A stretch of 64,000 nt of DNA. Origin: Paenibacillus sp. IHBB 10380 (lineage in GTDB: Bacteria; Bacillota; Bacilli; Paenibacillales; Paenibacillaceae). A program made the position numbers and the translations under genes. Every line of letters starts with the position of its first letter. Within the stretch, counting starts at the first letter, position 1. Positions 32,789 through 41,579 of the stretch are shown here, piece after piece. Where the stretch lies: the NCBI RefSeq assembly GCF_000949425.1, contig NZ_CP010976.1, positions 3,224,001 to 3,288,000 of the forward strand. Direction: 5' to 3'. The notes beneath the pieces were generated by a model, which made no database searches, had not been told where the DNA came from, and saw nothing but the letters and a program-made list of their open reading frames with translations.

Positions 32789-34762
32789 TTGCTAAGTAAT
32801 CATGCGGGGATGGGGATACACAAGAGATCTTTGTCTTCTCGTATTCTACGCTCCTCATATAACAACATCATTATTTTCATGATACTGATGTTGTACAAAT
32901 TAGTGCTATTTCATTACAGTCTCCATATCCATAATATCGATATGAATCCATTGGATTATGTCATTACCATAGGTTCTCTATTGCTCGTCTCCTTCTGGAC
33001 ATTTGGGCTCCCCCGTCGTGGACAATCGATATCCCTTATTATCTTGAATATATTGCTTACTGCCATCTTATATTCTGATCTTGTATATTATCGATATTTC
33101 CAGGATTTCATTACGATACCCGTTCTGTTCCAGACTGGACAAGTAAGCTCACTCGGTGAGAGTATCCGATCGTTACTGTTCTTTTCAGACCTATTCTTCT
33201 TTATAGATTGGATTTTATTCATTCCATACGTCATAATTACCTTCATGAAGCGTCGCCAAACACAGTATTCTATGTATTCAACCTCCTTTGCTACAACAAG
33301 TCGAGTAAGTGGCACAATACGGGGTCGTGCGATGAAAGGTGTATTAACGTTTGTACTTGGCTTCGTCCTTACCTTTGGACCTATTAAATTTTATAGTGAG
33401 ACGTGGGCTAAAGGTTTATTCGAAGGTAATTGGTGGAATATGGCTCTCTATAATGTTACGGGATTAATAGGCTTTCATGGTTACGATATTTATAGATATA
33501 GTAAAGAATATCTTGGACCAGAACCAACTCTACCTGAGGAAGAAATAACGAAGGTTAAGGAATGGTTCGATCAGAGAAACACGAATCCTACAACAACTAA
33601 CCAATTATTTGGAAAATATAAAGATAGCAATGTCATCGTCATTCAAGTCGAAGCCTTCATGAATTTCATGATTGGTCAAAGTATTAATGGTCAAGAAATC
33701 ACACCTAATTTCAATAAATTGATGAACGAAAGTATGTATTTCAGCAATTATTATCATCAAACCGGTCAAGGAAGAACTTCGGATGCGGATTTCTCATCAC
33801 ACAGTGCGTTGCACCCATTGCCGTCAGGCTCCGTATTTGTTCGCTATCCTGACCACAAGTATGATATTCTGCCAGCAATTCTACAAGAGAAGGGTTATGC
33901 TACTAATGCCTTTCATGCCTATGACAGTAGCTTCTGGAATCGTTATACGATGTATAAAGCTATGGGGTACGATCGTTTCTACAGTAAAAAAGACTTCACG
34001 ATGGATGAGTCTCTAGGGTGGTCACTAGGTGATAAATCATTCTTCAAGCAATCATTAGACGATATGCAAGAGATCAAGCAACCTTTCTACTCTTTCCTTA
34101 TCACCTTATCCAGTCATCATCCTTATGTCATTCCTAAGGGGAAACAAGAGCTAGACGTAGGGGAATTTACAGGGAACATCTTTGGGGATTATCTGCAATC
34201 CATACATTACGTGGATTCTGCACTCGGACAATTCGTAGAACAAATGAAAGATCAAGGATTATGGGATAATACGATCCTCTATGTCTATGGTGATCACGAT
34301 AATTCTATCAAAGAAAAAGAGTATTACGAACAGTTTCTAGGCAGAGGTCTGAACGATCTGGATATGAGGCAGATTATGAATCAAGTTCCCCTTCTTGTCC
34401 ATCTTCCTGATGGAAGTGAAGCAGGCACGTATCCGGATGTCGCAGGTCAGCTTGATATGATGCCTTCCATACTCCATTTACTTGGGATAGATACCACATC
34501 GTATCATATCATGGGAAATAACCTATTCAATGGTCAAGAGAGATCCGTAACTCTCCGAACGGGTGATCACACTGACAGTAACGTATATTATATTCCCTCG
34601 GCAGATGGCGTATTCGATAATGGAAGCTGCTATGATCTAAGGACACGTCAGATGACCAAAGTGGGCAGCTGTCGTGCTGGATTCGACCAAGGCAAACAAG
34701 AACTTCACATATCTGATCAAGTGATTCAATACGATCTTATTCGTAAATTTGATCAGGAATAG
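32789..34762 (+). CDS. ltaS: Lipoteichoic acid synthase family protein
   Basis: 657 residues from TTG 32789 (AGGAGG eight bases upstream). Five membrane helices in the first 220 residues, then an extracellular sulfatase-like domain: NVIVIQVEAFMNF (metal Glu), GQGRTSDADF with the nucleophile Thr near residue 330, SSHHPYV, and YGDHDNS. Transfers glycerol-phosphate from phosphatidylglycerol onto the growing lipoteichoic acid chain at the outer face of the membrane. Monocistronic with a strong terminator. Confidence 0.92.
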   Translation: MLSNHAGMGIHKRSLSSRILRSSYNNIIIFMILMLYKLVLFHYSLHIHNIDMNPLDYVITIGSLLLVSFWTFGLPRRGQSISLIILNILLTAILYSDLVYYRYFQDFITIPVLFQTGQVSSLGESIRSLLFFSDLFFFIDWILFIPYVIITFMKRRQTQYSMYSTSFATTSRVSGTIRGRAMKGVLTFVLGFVLTFGPIKFYSETWAKGLFEGNWWNMALYNVTGLIGFHGYDIYRYSKEYLGPEPTLPEEEITKVKEWFDQRNTNPTTTNQLFGKYKDSNVIVIQVEAFMNFMIGQSINGQEITPNFNKLMNESMYFSNYYHQTGQGRTSDADFSSHSALHPLPSGSVFVRYPDHKYDILPAILQEKGYATNAFHAYDSSFWNRYTMYKAMGYDRFYSKKDFTMDESLGWSLGDKSFFKQSLDDMQEIKQPFYSFLITLSSHHPYVIPKGKQELDVGEFTGNIFGDYLQSIHYVDSALGQFVEQMKDQGLWDNTILYVYGDHDNSIKEKEYYEQFLGRGLNDLDMRQIMNQVPLLVHLPDGSEAGTYPDVAGQLDMMPSILHLLGIDTTSYHIMGNNLFNGQERSVTLRTGDHTDSNVYYIPSADGVFDNGSCYDLRTRQMTKVGSCRAGFDQGKQELHISDQVIQYDLIRKFDQE

Positions 34763-34770
34763 ATAGAATT

Positions 34771-34810
34771 GAAACACCCCAAAGAGAGTTATCCTCTTTG
34801 GGGTGTTTCA
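34771..34810. terminator. Strong bidirectional terminator
   Basis: GAAACACCCCAAAGAG with its near-perfect complement around a short loop, between ltaS and the convergent small gene at 34822. Confidence 0.88.
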
Positions 34811-34821
34811 TCTTTCAGTAA

Positions 34822-35097
34822 CTAACCTTCTATCTCAACTGAAGAAAGTGAAGCTAATCTACTTTTCTCAATCGCCAACTTTTCTTCCGTAAATTCAAGG
34901 GTTAGATCATTCGAACTTCCTTGAGCTTGCTGAATCGCTTGCTCAGTATGAGCCAAAGAATTCTCAGCCTGCTCAACAAGTTCCTCTGTTGGATGGCTCA
35001 GCGCTTGAGATACGGCATTATGAAGCCTACCTACAGCATTGTTGGCCTGAGATACTGGGGTATTAGTCTGCATACTAGTGTAACCACGTTTAGACAT
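34822..35097 (-). CDS. Small helical protein of unknown function
   Basis: 91 residues, MSKRGYTSMQTNTPVSQANN to the acidic end SSVEIEG. Predicted mostly alpha-helical with Ala/Gln/Glu heptads (VEQAENSLAHTEQAIQQAQ), so a coiled-coil or helical bundle. AAGGGAG precedes ATG. It resembles small sporulation- or stress-associated helical proteins of Bacillales, but I cannot name the family. Confidence 0.6.
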   Translation of the reverse strand: MSKRGYTSMQTNTPVSQANNAVGRLHNAVSQALSHPTEELVEQAENSLAHTEQAIQQAQGSSNDLTLEFTEEKLAIEKSRLASLSSVEIEG

Positions 35098-35204
35098 ACT
35101 CTCATGCTCCCTTCACAACATATTCCTTACCACTCACCAACCTTAGCTTGGTTTACATGGATAGAAACTATGCACGAAGAAGAGAATCATCATTTACCAG
35201 TTGG

Positions 35205-35426
35205 CTATTTGATGAACGGAGCAACCTTTGCTAGTACTTCATCTTCTGTTGGTGCACTAAAATAACGACCATTAATATACACAAAGGCTCGTTTGCCACA
35301 AGGACCACAATATGACTTGCAGCCGATTTTGATCTCATCTCCAGGTGCCATCTTCTGAAGCTTCGGTACAATACTCTTAAGAGGTGCATGTCTACACTTC
35401 TCACATACTCGGATATCATTTGCCAT
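35205..35426 (-). CDS. yuzB: DUF1450 family protein (YuzB)
   Basis: 73 residues, with CEKCRH near the N-terminus and CKSYCGPCGKRAFVYINGR, the family cysteine pattern. Thioredoxin-like or Fe-S/zinc-binding small protein of unknown role, common in Bacillales. Lies downstream of the HesB-like gene, 30 bases apart, so likely co-transcribed; both could relate to metal or Fe-S handling. Confidence 0.82.
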   Translation of the reverse strand: MANDIRVCEKCRHAPLKSIVPKLQKMAPGDEIKIGCKSYCGPCGKRAFVYINGRYFSAPTEDEVLAKVAPFIK

Positions 35427-35455
35427 GTTAATTCCAACCTTCTTTAGTATACAGA

Positions 35456-35758
35456 CTAGTGATCTCCGTGATTCCCCTTAGATGGGTTGGTGATTACAAA
35501 GCCTTCTTCAGGAAAATATAGGTAGTCAATCTTAACGCCATCAAGCAAGGGCTCGCTAGGATCTAAGATCACATCGATATCTTTATCTGTCGTCACTACT
35601 TCGTCATTCTCTTGGGGAGTATCTAAATCCATGCCATAATGAGCATGATCGCCATGAGCGTGAGTCACGAGTACACGAACTTTTAATTGTTTATTCTCTT
35701 CCTTATCCAATTCCTTCTTAATGATCTTGGCAGCATTACGGGTTATCTTACAAATCAT
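35456..35758 (-). CDS. HesB/IscA-like protein lacking the cluster cysteines
   Basis: 100 residues. Begins MICKITRNAAKIIKKELDKE like the HesB/YadR/YfhF family and has the core PLLDGVKIDYLYFPEEGFVITNP. The three Cys that hold the Fe-S cluster in IscA are absent; instead there is a His-rich stretch THAHGDHAHYGMDL (about residues 31-44) and a terminal HGDH. It may bind metal differently. AGGAGATGGAG precedes ATG 35758. Confidence 0.7.
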   Translation of the reverse strand: MICKITRNAAKIIKKELDKEENKQLKVRVLVTHAHGDHAHYGMDLDTPQENDEVVTTDKDIDVILDPSEPLLDGVKIDYLYFPEEGFVITNPSKGNHGDH

Positions 35759-35904
35759 CCTGCTCCATCTCCTGTTTAGATGTGATGTACATCGAATAAA
35801 CTAACTATAGACTTGTCCTTTGTTAGTTTAAACCATGATGTGATATTTACTAATTATTCATTGTAAAGAAACAGAGAGTATTCTGCAATAGCATACCTCA
35901 TAAA

Positions 35905-36156
35905 TTAACGAACCTTAATGTTAGGATATTTACGAGTCATGCGTGTTGTAAACCATCCCATCAATAGAATCGTTACTCCAATATCGTCAATTGGAAGACC
36001 AGGTAACAAATCAAGTGGCCATACCCAATACACTACCACAGGTATAAGAAACAACAGCTTGTCTCCCAAAGAAACTTGAGAAGAAATACCATACTGCCAT
36101 ATATTTCGAATCATGATTGAGCTATGTTTGAAGGATAATAATTTTCTCCATTTCAT
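35905..36156 (-). CDS. DUF1232 (YkvA-like) small membrane protein
   Basis: 83 residues from ATG 36156, chosen because AGGAGGAATAACAAGC precedes it; the frame is open to 36246. Contains LGDKLLFLIPVVVYWVWPLD followed by LLPGLPIDDIGV, the DUF1232 signature (DxxPxxxxxDD), with one or two membrane helices. Function unknown. Confidence 0.75.
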   Translation of the reverse strand: MKWRKLLSFKHSSIMIRNIWQYGISSQVSLGDKLLFLIPVVVYWVWPLDLLPGLPIDDIGVTILLMGWFTTRMTRKYPNIKVR

Positions 36157-36279
36157 GCTTGTTATTCCTCCTAAAAAACATTTTAAAGAGGAAGCAATCG
36201 CCAGAAAATAACTCATACTCAGCGGCCGCCCCCTCTTATATATCATACGAAAAGGTAATGAAAATGTTTCACCTATTTT

Positions 36280-37479
36280 TCAGAAACTCATCAATTCTGC
36301 GATAATTATCCCAATTTCAACACTAATGTTATCAAAGCTCTCAAGGGGCAACGGGTTAATTCCAAGACCCACCTCTACGGTGAATCCTGGTTTGCCAAAA
36401 TGCTGAATAAACCAATCCTTATATCCTGCGTCACTTCCCGTAAGTTTAACCGTACGATATCCACTAACTTGACTCAAGCGGCGACTCCACGACTCACTTT
36501 CTTCAGGTTCATAATCCCGATAATTCCAATATATTTCTTGTCCTTGGCTATGCAAAGAAATGACTGCATCGGGAGAAATCCGCAATGTGAAATCAGCAAG
36601 GGCTTTGGCTTCCGGTTCACTAAGTGGTGAAATACCGGGATAATCTCGGGGAGATGGCCCCTGTTTCCCCCTACGCTTCACTTCTTCTTCCCAATGGGCT
36701 GGAAATTGATCTCCTAAATCTATACCCTGTATGTTAGCTTTCCAGTGTTTGAAATCATACCGCTGACTGTTCCATTCCAATAATTGCTTATAATAAGGGT
36801 GTTCAAGCATGATCCCCTCCTGTACTAATTCAACCCCATCAGGATTTGCCATTGGCAACAACCACAGCGTACATTCTTCCAACCCTGCTACGGGGTCATA
36901 TCCATTCCAGCGGTCCCCCTTATGGTAAGCGGAGACATATTCCTCAACAAACCGTAGTAAGGAGGGTGTTGTAATCCACTCATTGGCATGGAGCGCTGCA
37001 TTGACATGAATCTTTCTTTTACCTGTACCTATTTGTAACATGATAAGCGATTTCCCAAGCACACTCTCCCCAATAGAGGTCGCCTTAAGACAAGTGTATT
37101 TATCCGTTAATTGTTCTATATCTTTGACCATATCGTTATATCCATACTCACCCTGAGGTTCCACAATATACTTGGATTCGGATGCGGGTAGTACTAGAAT
37201 ACGTCCGACCGGAAAACGGTCTCGTGAAATACCAGGATTTAATTGTTCTAGCTCCTGCTCTGGAATTGAGAAAGCTTCAGATACACTCTGAATGGTATCA
37301 CAAGTCTGTATCTCATATCGGCGTCTTGGGGATGAGGGAAGAAATAACATTTGTCCTGGAATGAGATAGGGTTGTTTAGCTGACCAAGGGTTCGCATTTA
37401 CAATATTGTCAAGTACAAGACCTCTTCTTGAAGCAATACGTTGCAATGTATCTCCTTTAGTAACCGTATACTGCTGCAT
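36280..37479 (-). CDS. M14 peptidase with two LysM-like repeats (gamma-D-glutamyl-diamino acid endopeptidase type)
   Basis: 399 residues from ATG 37479 (AAAGGAATG upstream; frame open to 37566). LysM domain one is YTVTKGDTLQRIASRRGLV and two is YEIQTCDTIQSVSEAFSIP, together residues 1-98. The zinc carboxypeptidase domain follows: VNAALHANEWITTP (HxxE), HSQGQEIYWNY (third ligand His) and the catalytic Glu in FTVEVGLGINPLP. Similar Bacillus enzymes (endopeptidase I, YqgT) cleave spore or cell-wall peptides between D-Glu and the diamino acid. No signal peptide, as in those enzymes. Confidence 0.88.
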   Translation of the reverse strand: MQQYTVTKGDTLQRIASRRGLVLDNIVNANPWSAKQPYLIPGQMLFLPSSPRRRYEIQTCDTIQSVSEAFSIPEQELEQLNPGISRDRFPVGRILVLPASESKYIVEPQGEYGYNDMVKDIEQLTDKYTCLKATSIGESVLGKSLIMLQIGTGKRKIHVNAALHANEWITTPSLLRFVEEYVSAYHKGDRWNGYDPVAGLEECTLWLLPMANPDGVELVQEGIMLEHPYYKQLLEWNSQRYDFKHWKANIQGIDLGDQFPAHWEEEVKRRGKQGPSPRDYPGISPLSEPEAKALADFTLRISPDAVISLHSQGQEIYWNYRDYEPEESESWSRRLSQVSGYRTVKLTGSDAGYKDWFIQHFGKPGFTVEVGLGINPLPLESFDNISVEIGIIIAELMSF

Positions 37480-37615
37480 ACAATCATTCCTTTCTGCAGG
37501 CTTGTTCTTTAAGCAGCCATCCATAGGCATTGTGGTTGATTGTATGCCTATATTGTTGTCCCTCATGCTTGAAATTTAAATTAAATGTTCCTGCACCAAC
37601 ATTATCCAACAGTAA

Positions 37616-37647
37616 ACAACCTTAGCCCATAAATGGACTAAGGTTGT
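37616..37647 (-). terminator. Terminator of murI
   Basis: ACAACCTTAG with its perfect complement around a 12-base loop, 18 bases after the murI stop; short T tail on the minus strand. Confidence 0.7.
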
Positions 37648-37665
37648 AAAATTACTTTCTCGTTG

Positions 37666-38478
37666 CTATTCTTCGAACTTGGATACTTGCCAAACAACAG
37701 GCGTACGCCGAATCTGTTCACCTAACCACACATTCGCGATTTTTTTAAACATGTCACCATCGCCACTGCAAAAAAATTGGTGCACTGGGCTTTCATCACC
37801 GCGAGCAAGCTTTCCTTTGTCATATAAGATCGTACTAATCTCCCGTGCAGTTTCATCTGCCGAGCTAATCAACTTCACATGACTTCCCATTACTTCCTGA
37901 ATCGTATCCATGAGAAAAGGATAATGAGTACATCCCAAAATCAAACAATCGATAGATGTTTGACGTATATTTTCCAGAGACTTCTCAACCATTTTTTTGG
38001 TTTCGGACGAACGGAATAATCCCTGCTCCACAAGTGGAACAAGAAGAGGGCATGCTTCACTCGTTACATGTACAAAGGGAGACAACTGCTTCAATGCTGC
38101 TGTGTATGCCCCGCTTCCAATTGTCCCCACCGTTCCGATGACACCCACATCACCCGTTTTGGTAGCACTAATTGCTGCCCTAGCACCAGGATGTATGACA
38201 CCGATGACGGGTATATTTACTTTTTTAGATATATAAGTCAATGCCGCTGCTGTTGCCGTATTACAAGCAATAACAATCATCTTAGGTTCAAATTGAATTA
38301 AGTAATCAACAATTTGCTCCGTAAACATTCTAACCTGTTCTGATGTTCGAGGTCCATATGGCGCACGGGCGGTATCCCCGAAATAAATGATTTTTTCACG
38401 AGGAAGTTGCCTCATGACTTCTTTGGCTACGGTTAACCCACCCACACCTGAATCTAATATTGCAATTGCTTGTTGCAC
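37666..38478 (-). CDS. murI: Glutamate racemase
   Basis: 270 residues from GTG 38478. Catalytic cysteines lie in VIACNTATAA and LILGCTHYPFL, with AILDSGVGGLTVAKEV and FGDTARAPYG at the start. Supplies D-glutamate for peptidoglycan in the cytosol. Proximity to a peptidase that cuts at D-Glu bonds is notable but the genes are separately terminated. Confidence 0.93.
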   Translation of the reverse strand: MQQAIAILDSGVGGLTVAKEVMRQLPREKIIYFGDTARAPYGPRTSEQVRMFTEQIVDYLIQFEPKMIVIACNTATAAALTYISKKVNIPVIGVIHPGARAAISATKTGDVGVIGTVGTIGSGAYTAALKQLSPFVHVTSEACPLLVPLVEQGLFRSSETKKMVEKSLENIRQTSIDCLILGCTHYPFLMDTIQEVMGSHVKLISSADETAREISTILYDKGKLARGDESPVHQFFCSGDGDMFKKIANVWLGEQIRRTPVVWQVSKFEE

Positions 38479-38571
38479 AAACCACCGCTTCCTTCTGTAT
38501 CGAATTCTATTTTCTTACTTTGCTACTCTATGTTTAACAATAACGAAATGTACCTGCTTCACAGGAAAACA

Positions 38572-38605
38572 GACCTTCCTCCCCATAAATTATGGGATAA
38601 AGGTC
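38572..38605 (-). terminator. Terminator of the YtxH-like gene
   Basis: ACCTT..CCCATAA pairs with TTATGGG..AAGGT; TTTT follows on the minus strand. Confidence 0.65.
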
Positions 38606-38623
38606 CGCCATGTTCGAAATTCA

Positions 38624-38983
38624 TTAAATCTCGCTATCCACTTTATCATCATCTACAGAATCAATACCCAATTGATCATCCGAGGAAGAGATATGAGCCC
38701 ATTGTTCGGAACTCCCTTTGAGTTCACCCTTGCAGTGACGTAACGTTTGAATATCTTGAACTAAGGACCCTGTCTTTGTTCTTACTTTATCATATAAGTT
38801 AATCCCATGTTCACTAGCGATTCCTACCAATTGTTGCGTTTTGTCACTCACTTGGTGTGTCGTATCTACGATATCTTTACGTAATTCACTACCCGTTTTC
38901 GGTGCGAGTAACAACGCTGTAACGGATCCAACTACACTACCTAGTAGAGTTCCCCATAGGAAGCTCTTGTTCTTATCATTCAT
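38624..38983 (-). CDS. YtxH domain protein
   Basis: 119 residues. The N-terminal hydrophobic glycine-rich helix FLWGTLLGSVVGSVTALLLAP followed by KTGSELRKDI is the YtxH signature; the rest is helical and ends in an acidic tail (DDDKVDSEI). Membrane-attached general stress protein family of unknown function. GGAGAGATATAGA precedes ATG 38983. Confidence 0.8.
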   Translation of the reverse strand: MNDKNKSFLWGTLLGSVVGSVTALLLAPKTGSELRKDIVDTTHQVSDKTQQLVGIASEHGINLYDKVRTKTGSLVQDIQTLRHCKGELKGSSEQWAHISSSDDQLGIDSVDDDKVDSEI

Positions 38984-39132
38984 TCTATATCTCTCCTTTA
39001 GCTTAGGCTCTAGACAATGCTGTCCTTGTCGTGCAATCGCTGTACATCACTCACACGGGCTAATGCCTAGTTGTTAATGCATTATAATCAACAGATGCTT
39101 GTCTTGACACTACGGACAAGAAGAAATTTCAT

Positions 39133-40059
39133 TTAGTCTGTTATCTTAGCTTCCTGAGCGATACTGGGATTCAGATCAAGAACATAGCGAGCAGGAATGA
39201 CAAGCGCCTGCTGGTGCTCACATAGATATCCTTTATTCGCGGAAGTACCAATCGTTTCACCATTCTTCACGATGTCGCCTTGATCATATAAGTATTTAGA
39301 AATAAGCAGTAAATTACGTGCAATTTCTGTTGGGTCCATATCACTGAAATGACACTGTACATCGGGTATACCTAGCGCCGATAACCCTAACGTATCCATA
39401 ATCATTTCCTTGGGCTCTGTATCTCCAGTATTGAATAGACGAAGATTTACAGCTCCGTACAATTTCTCATCGAGTTCAATTGCTTCTACATAAGCCGTAG
39501 GAGCAACTAATTTATCACTTGTATGCCAGTAAATGGCCTTGCAAGGGGCCGCTTCAACTATTGCCATAACCAAACCCAATATTAATTCGAAACGTTCCTT
39601 GTAAGGGAGATTGGCAGCGAATAAATCATGAGCACGAATGCTATATGTACAACTATTCACCGTTTGCTTAGCTTCTGGCCAATGCCATGATTGCTGAAGC
39701 GCACTATCGAAACGTTTGAAGTCACGTATCGGTTGTGGGGCATGTATAACACTCTGTGCTGGTACAACTCCATCCTCGAACGTTACTTTATGATCCATGT
39801 GAAAGAATACCTGCGGAGGAAGACCATCTTCCCCTGTAGCACTGAAATCCATTGCAAAGGGAGACGGAATTTCTTTTCCCTCTTCCGAGAACTTTAAAGT
39901 TCCCGTGTGTTGCTCTAATACGGACAACAACTTATTACGATCTAACTCCGGTATTTGATCGTATAGAAATTCAACCATCATGACCGTGGCGAAACCTGAG
40001 ACTTCGTCATCGTTCATTTCTTTCTCTTGTTTCTTCTTTATCTTATTATCAGAGGTCAT
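39133..40059 (-). CDS. DUF4261 domain protein
   Basis: 308 residues, soluble. After a charged start (KIKKKQEKEMNDDEVSG) the body matches DUF4261-type proteins: FATVMMVEFLYDQIPELD, SWHWPEAKQTV, the AIYWHTSDKLVAP segment and a C-terminal LGLSALGIPDVQCHFSDMDP region. These are often found near type VI or contractile systems but also scattered; no such system is here. Function unknown. In a row with the YutE-like gene 18 bases upstream. Confidence 0.7.
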   Translation of the reverse strand: MTSDNKIKKKQEKEMNDDEVSGFATVMMVEFLYDQIPELDRNKLLSVLEQHTGTLKFSEEGKEIPSPFAMDFSATGEDGLPPQVFFHMDHKVTFEDGVVPAQSVIHAPQPIRDFKRFDSALQQSWHWPEAKQTVNSCTYSIRAHDLFAANLPYKERFELILGLVMAIVEAAPCKAIYWHTSDKLVAPTAYVEAIELDEKLYGAVNLRLFNTGDTEPKEMIMDTLGLSALGIPDVQCHFSDMDPTEIARNLLLISKYLYDQGDIVKNGETIGTSANKGYLCEHQQALVIPARYVLDLNPSIAQEAKITD

Positions 40060-40077
40060 ACCATCTGTGCTCCTTTA

Positions 40078-40509
40078 TTATCGTTCAGGTACCCATTCCT
40101 GTTCTAAATAGCTTCTAATACTAGCTGCAAAGCGATTCAGAATATCCGGCAAAACACCAGTTAATGGGTGAATGGATCTTCGATCCCAATCACAATAGTC
40201 TTGTACCAATGGCTTACGCAGCTTAACCAGTTGAATCAAGACCTGATAGATACTGTCATCAAATACATTCTCTTCATAAGTGATCTGTACGATATCCTCG
40301 TAACTACTAGCATCGCGCATAATGAATCCATCTATTAAATAGCTACAGACGTCTGTCACAACTTCAATCGCTAGATGCAGTGACCTCTCTTGGACAAGTC
40401 CAAGAAGCAGGCCCTGATCCCATGAGTCTGCCGCTGTTCGAAGCCCTTCTTCAATGTCAGGTATAGCACTGAGCCGTCGTTCAATCTGTTCTTTATTAAC
40501 ATAATACAT
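40078..40509 (-). CDS. DUF86/HepT-like protein (YutE)
   Basis: 143 residues. The HEPN-type four-helix fold: NKEQIERRLSAIPDIEEGL, SLHLAIEVVTDVCSYLIDGF and the C-terminal LRKPLVQDYCDWD. In HepT toxins this position has an RNase R..xxH.Y motif; here the His is Gln (RKPLVQDY) and no MntA-type antitoxin gene is adjacent, so it is probably not a toxin. GGAGG precedes ATG 40509. Confidence 0.75.
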   Translation of the reverse strand: MYYVNKEQIERRLSAIPDIEEGLRTAADSWDQGLLLGLVQERSLHLAIEVVTDVCSYLIDGFIMRDASSYEDIVQITYEENVFDDSIYQVLIQLVKLRKPLVQDYCDWDRRSIHPLTGVLPDILNRFAASIRSYLEQEWVPER

Positions 40510-40544
40510 GGCTTACCTCCATGAGAATTTCGACTAATTTATGA

Positions 40545-40832
40545 TTAGATTTCGTAATCCACACTAATAGAATGTTCTTTAGCTTCGTTCATATGCAGAA
40601 TGACCTGCTGATGCACAGGATGGATCTGATAAGCATCTAGAGTCTCTAATGATTCAACTTCAGTTACGAGAGCAATGTCATACGCACGTTCAGATCGTAC
40701 AACGTCAACTCCCACTTCCAATGATAAGAGCTCTGGAATCTTGCCTTGCATATTACGTAATATATTTACGGTTTTGTCGATACTTTCAAGAGAGCTATCT
40801 TTTAATTTAAATAGTACGATATGTTTGATCAT
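40545..40832 (-). CDS. Dabb-family (stress-responsive A/B barrel) protein
   Basis: 95 residues. MIKHIVLFKLKDSSLESI, LSLEVGVDV and YDIALVTEVESLETLDAYQI with HPVHQQV, the ferredoxin-like dimeric barrel seen in Dabb proteins. Enzymatic activity unknown. AGGAG precedes ATG 40832. Confidence 0.85.
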   Translation of the reverse strand: MIKHIVLFKLKDSSLESIDKTVNILRNMQGKIPELLSLEVGVDVVRSERAYDIALVTEVESLETLDAYQIHPVHQQVILHMNEAKEHSISVDYEI

Positions 40833-40916
40833 GGAATGCTCCTTGTCCTATTGAATTGATAAGGTTCATCAAAAATATAACATAATCTGCTCGGTTTGGG
40901 AAAGGAGCTTACCCAA

Positions 40917-41336
40917 TCATGACTTATCGTTGTCCCCCTGCTTCTCCTTGTTCTTCAGTATATTAATCACACGTGTGATCTTATCTGGCAAGGGTAATCC
41001 CAATCGACCATAGTTTTCCGTAATCGATATTAATTCATTGGTCATATAGAAGTAAATAGCTCCGCTCTTGACCATCTCTACATCAGTACCAAGTAAGAGA
41101 TCTATTTGATGTCCCAGTAGAATAACGACAAACATTAATGCCTTACGTGCTAATCCCCAGAATCCTGTTTTGCTATCTAGCCCCCTTCCCTCTTTGAGGG
41201 ACGCTAATACTCCTGTCAGATAATCAATAATAATAATAACTAGGAAAACGTTTAATAATTGATTCCATTCGCCAAAAGTAAATGCTAGGAGTGCACCTGC
41301 CACACCGGTCACTCCATTTAACATTGCTAGATTCAC
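40917..41336 (-). CDS. Phage holin family protein (Cph1/BlhA type)
   Basis: 139 residues from GTG 41336, chosen because AGGAGGG lies six bases upstream (an ATG at 41354 has its ribosome site too close). Three or four membrane segments, with the family core LVIIIIDYLTGVLASLKEGRG, then SKTGFWGLARKALMF and a charged C-terminus (KNKEKQGDNDKS). Such proteins form lysis or secretion pores. No lysin or other phage genes are adjacent, so it is a solitary host-borne copy. Confidence 0.82.
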   Translation of the reverse strand: MNLAMLNGVTGVAGALLAFTFGEWNQLLNVFLVIIIIDYLTGVLASLKEGRGLDSKTGFWGLARKALMFVVILLGHQIDLLLGTDVEMVKSGAIYFYMTNELISITENYGRLGLPLPDKITRVINILKNKEKQGDNDKS

Positions 41337-41579
41337 GACAAGCCCTCCTCTCATGCACTCCTATCTTAATATATGATGAGGGATTCTCATTTGCTCAGCT
41401 GTTTATCTTGTATTTAATAGATTTACAGGAAGAATGGTTTGGAGTTACTATTGAAAGCACCTTTACAAATAAGGTAATATCTAAACAAGGATAAACGAAT
41501 TCGTCGTCCTAAAGGATGACAATCGATTACCGATAAAATATGGATGAAAGTTTATTTTCAAAAAAATATCGGAGGAATT

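Noticed and set aside
40078..40509. HepT-type toxin
   Set aside because: The catalytic His position is Gln and no nucleotidyltransferase antitoxin gene is adjacent.
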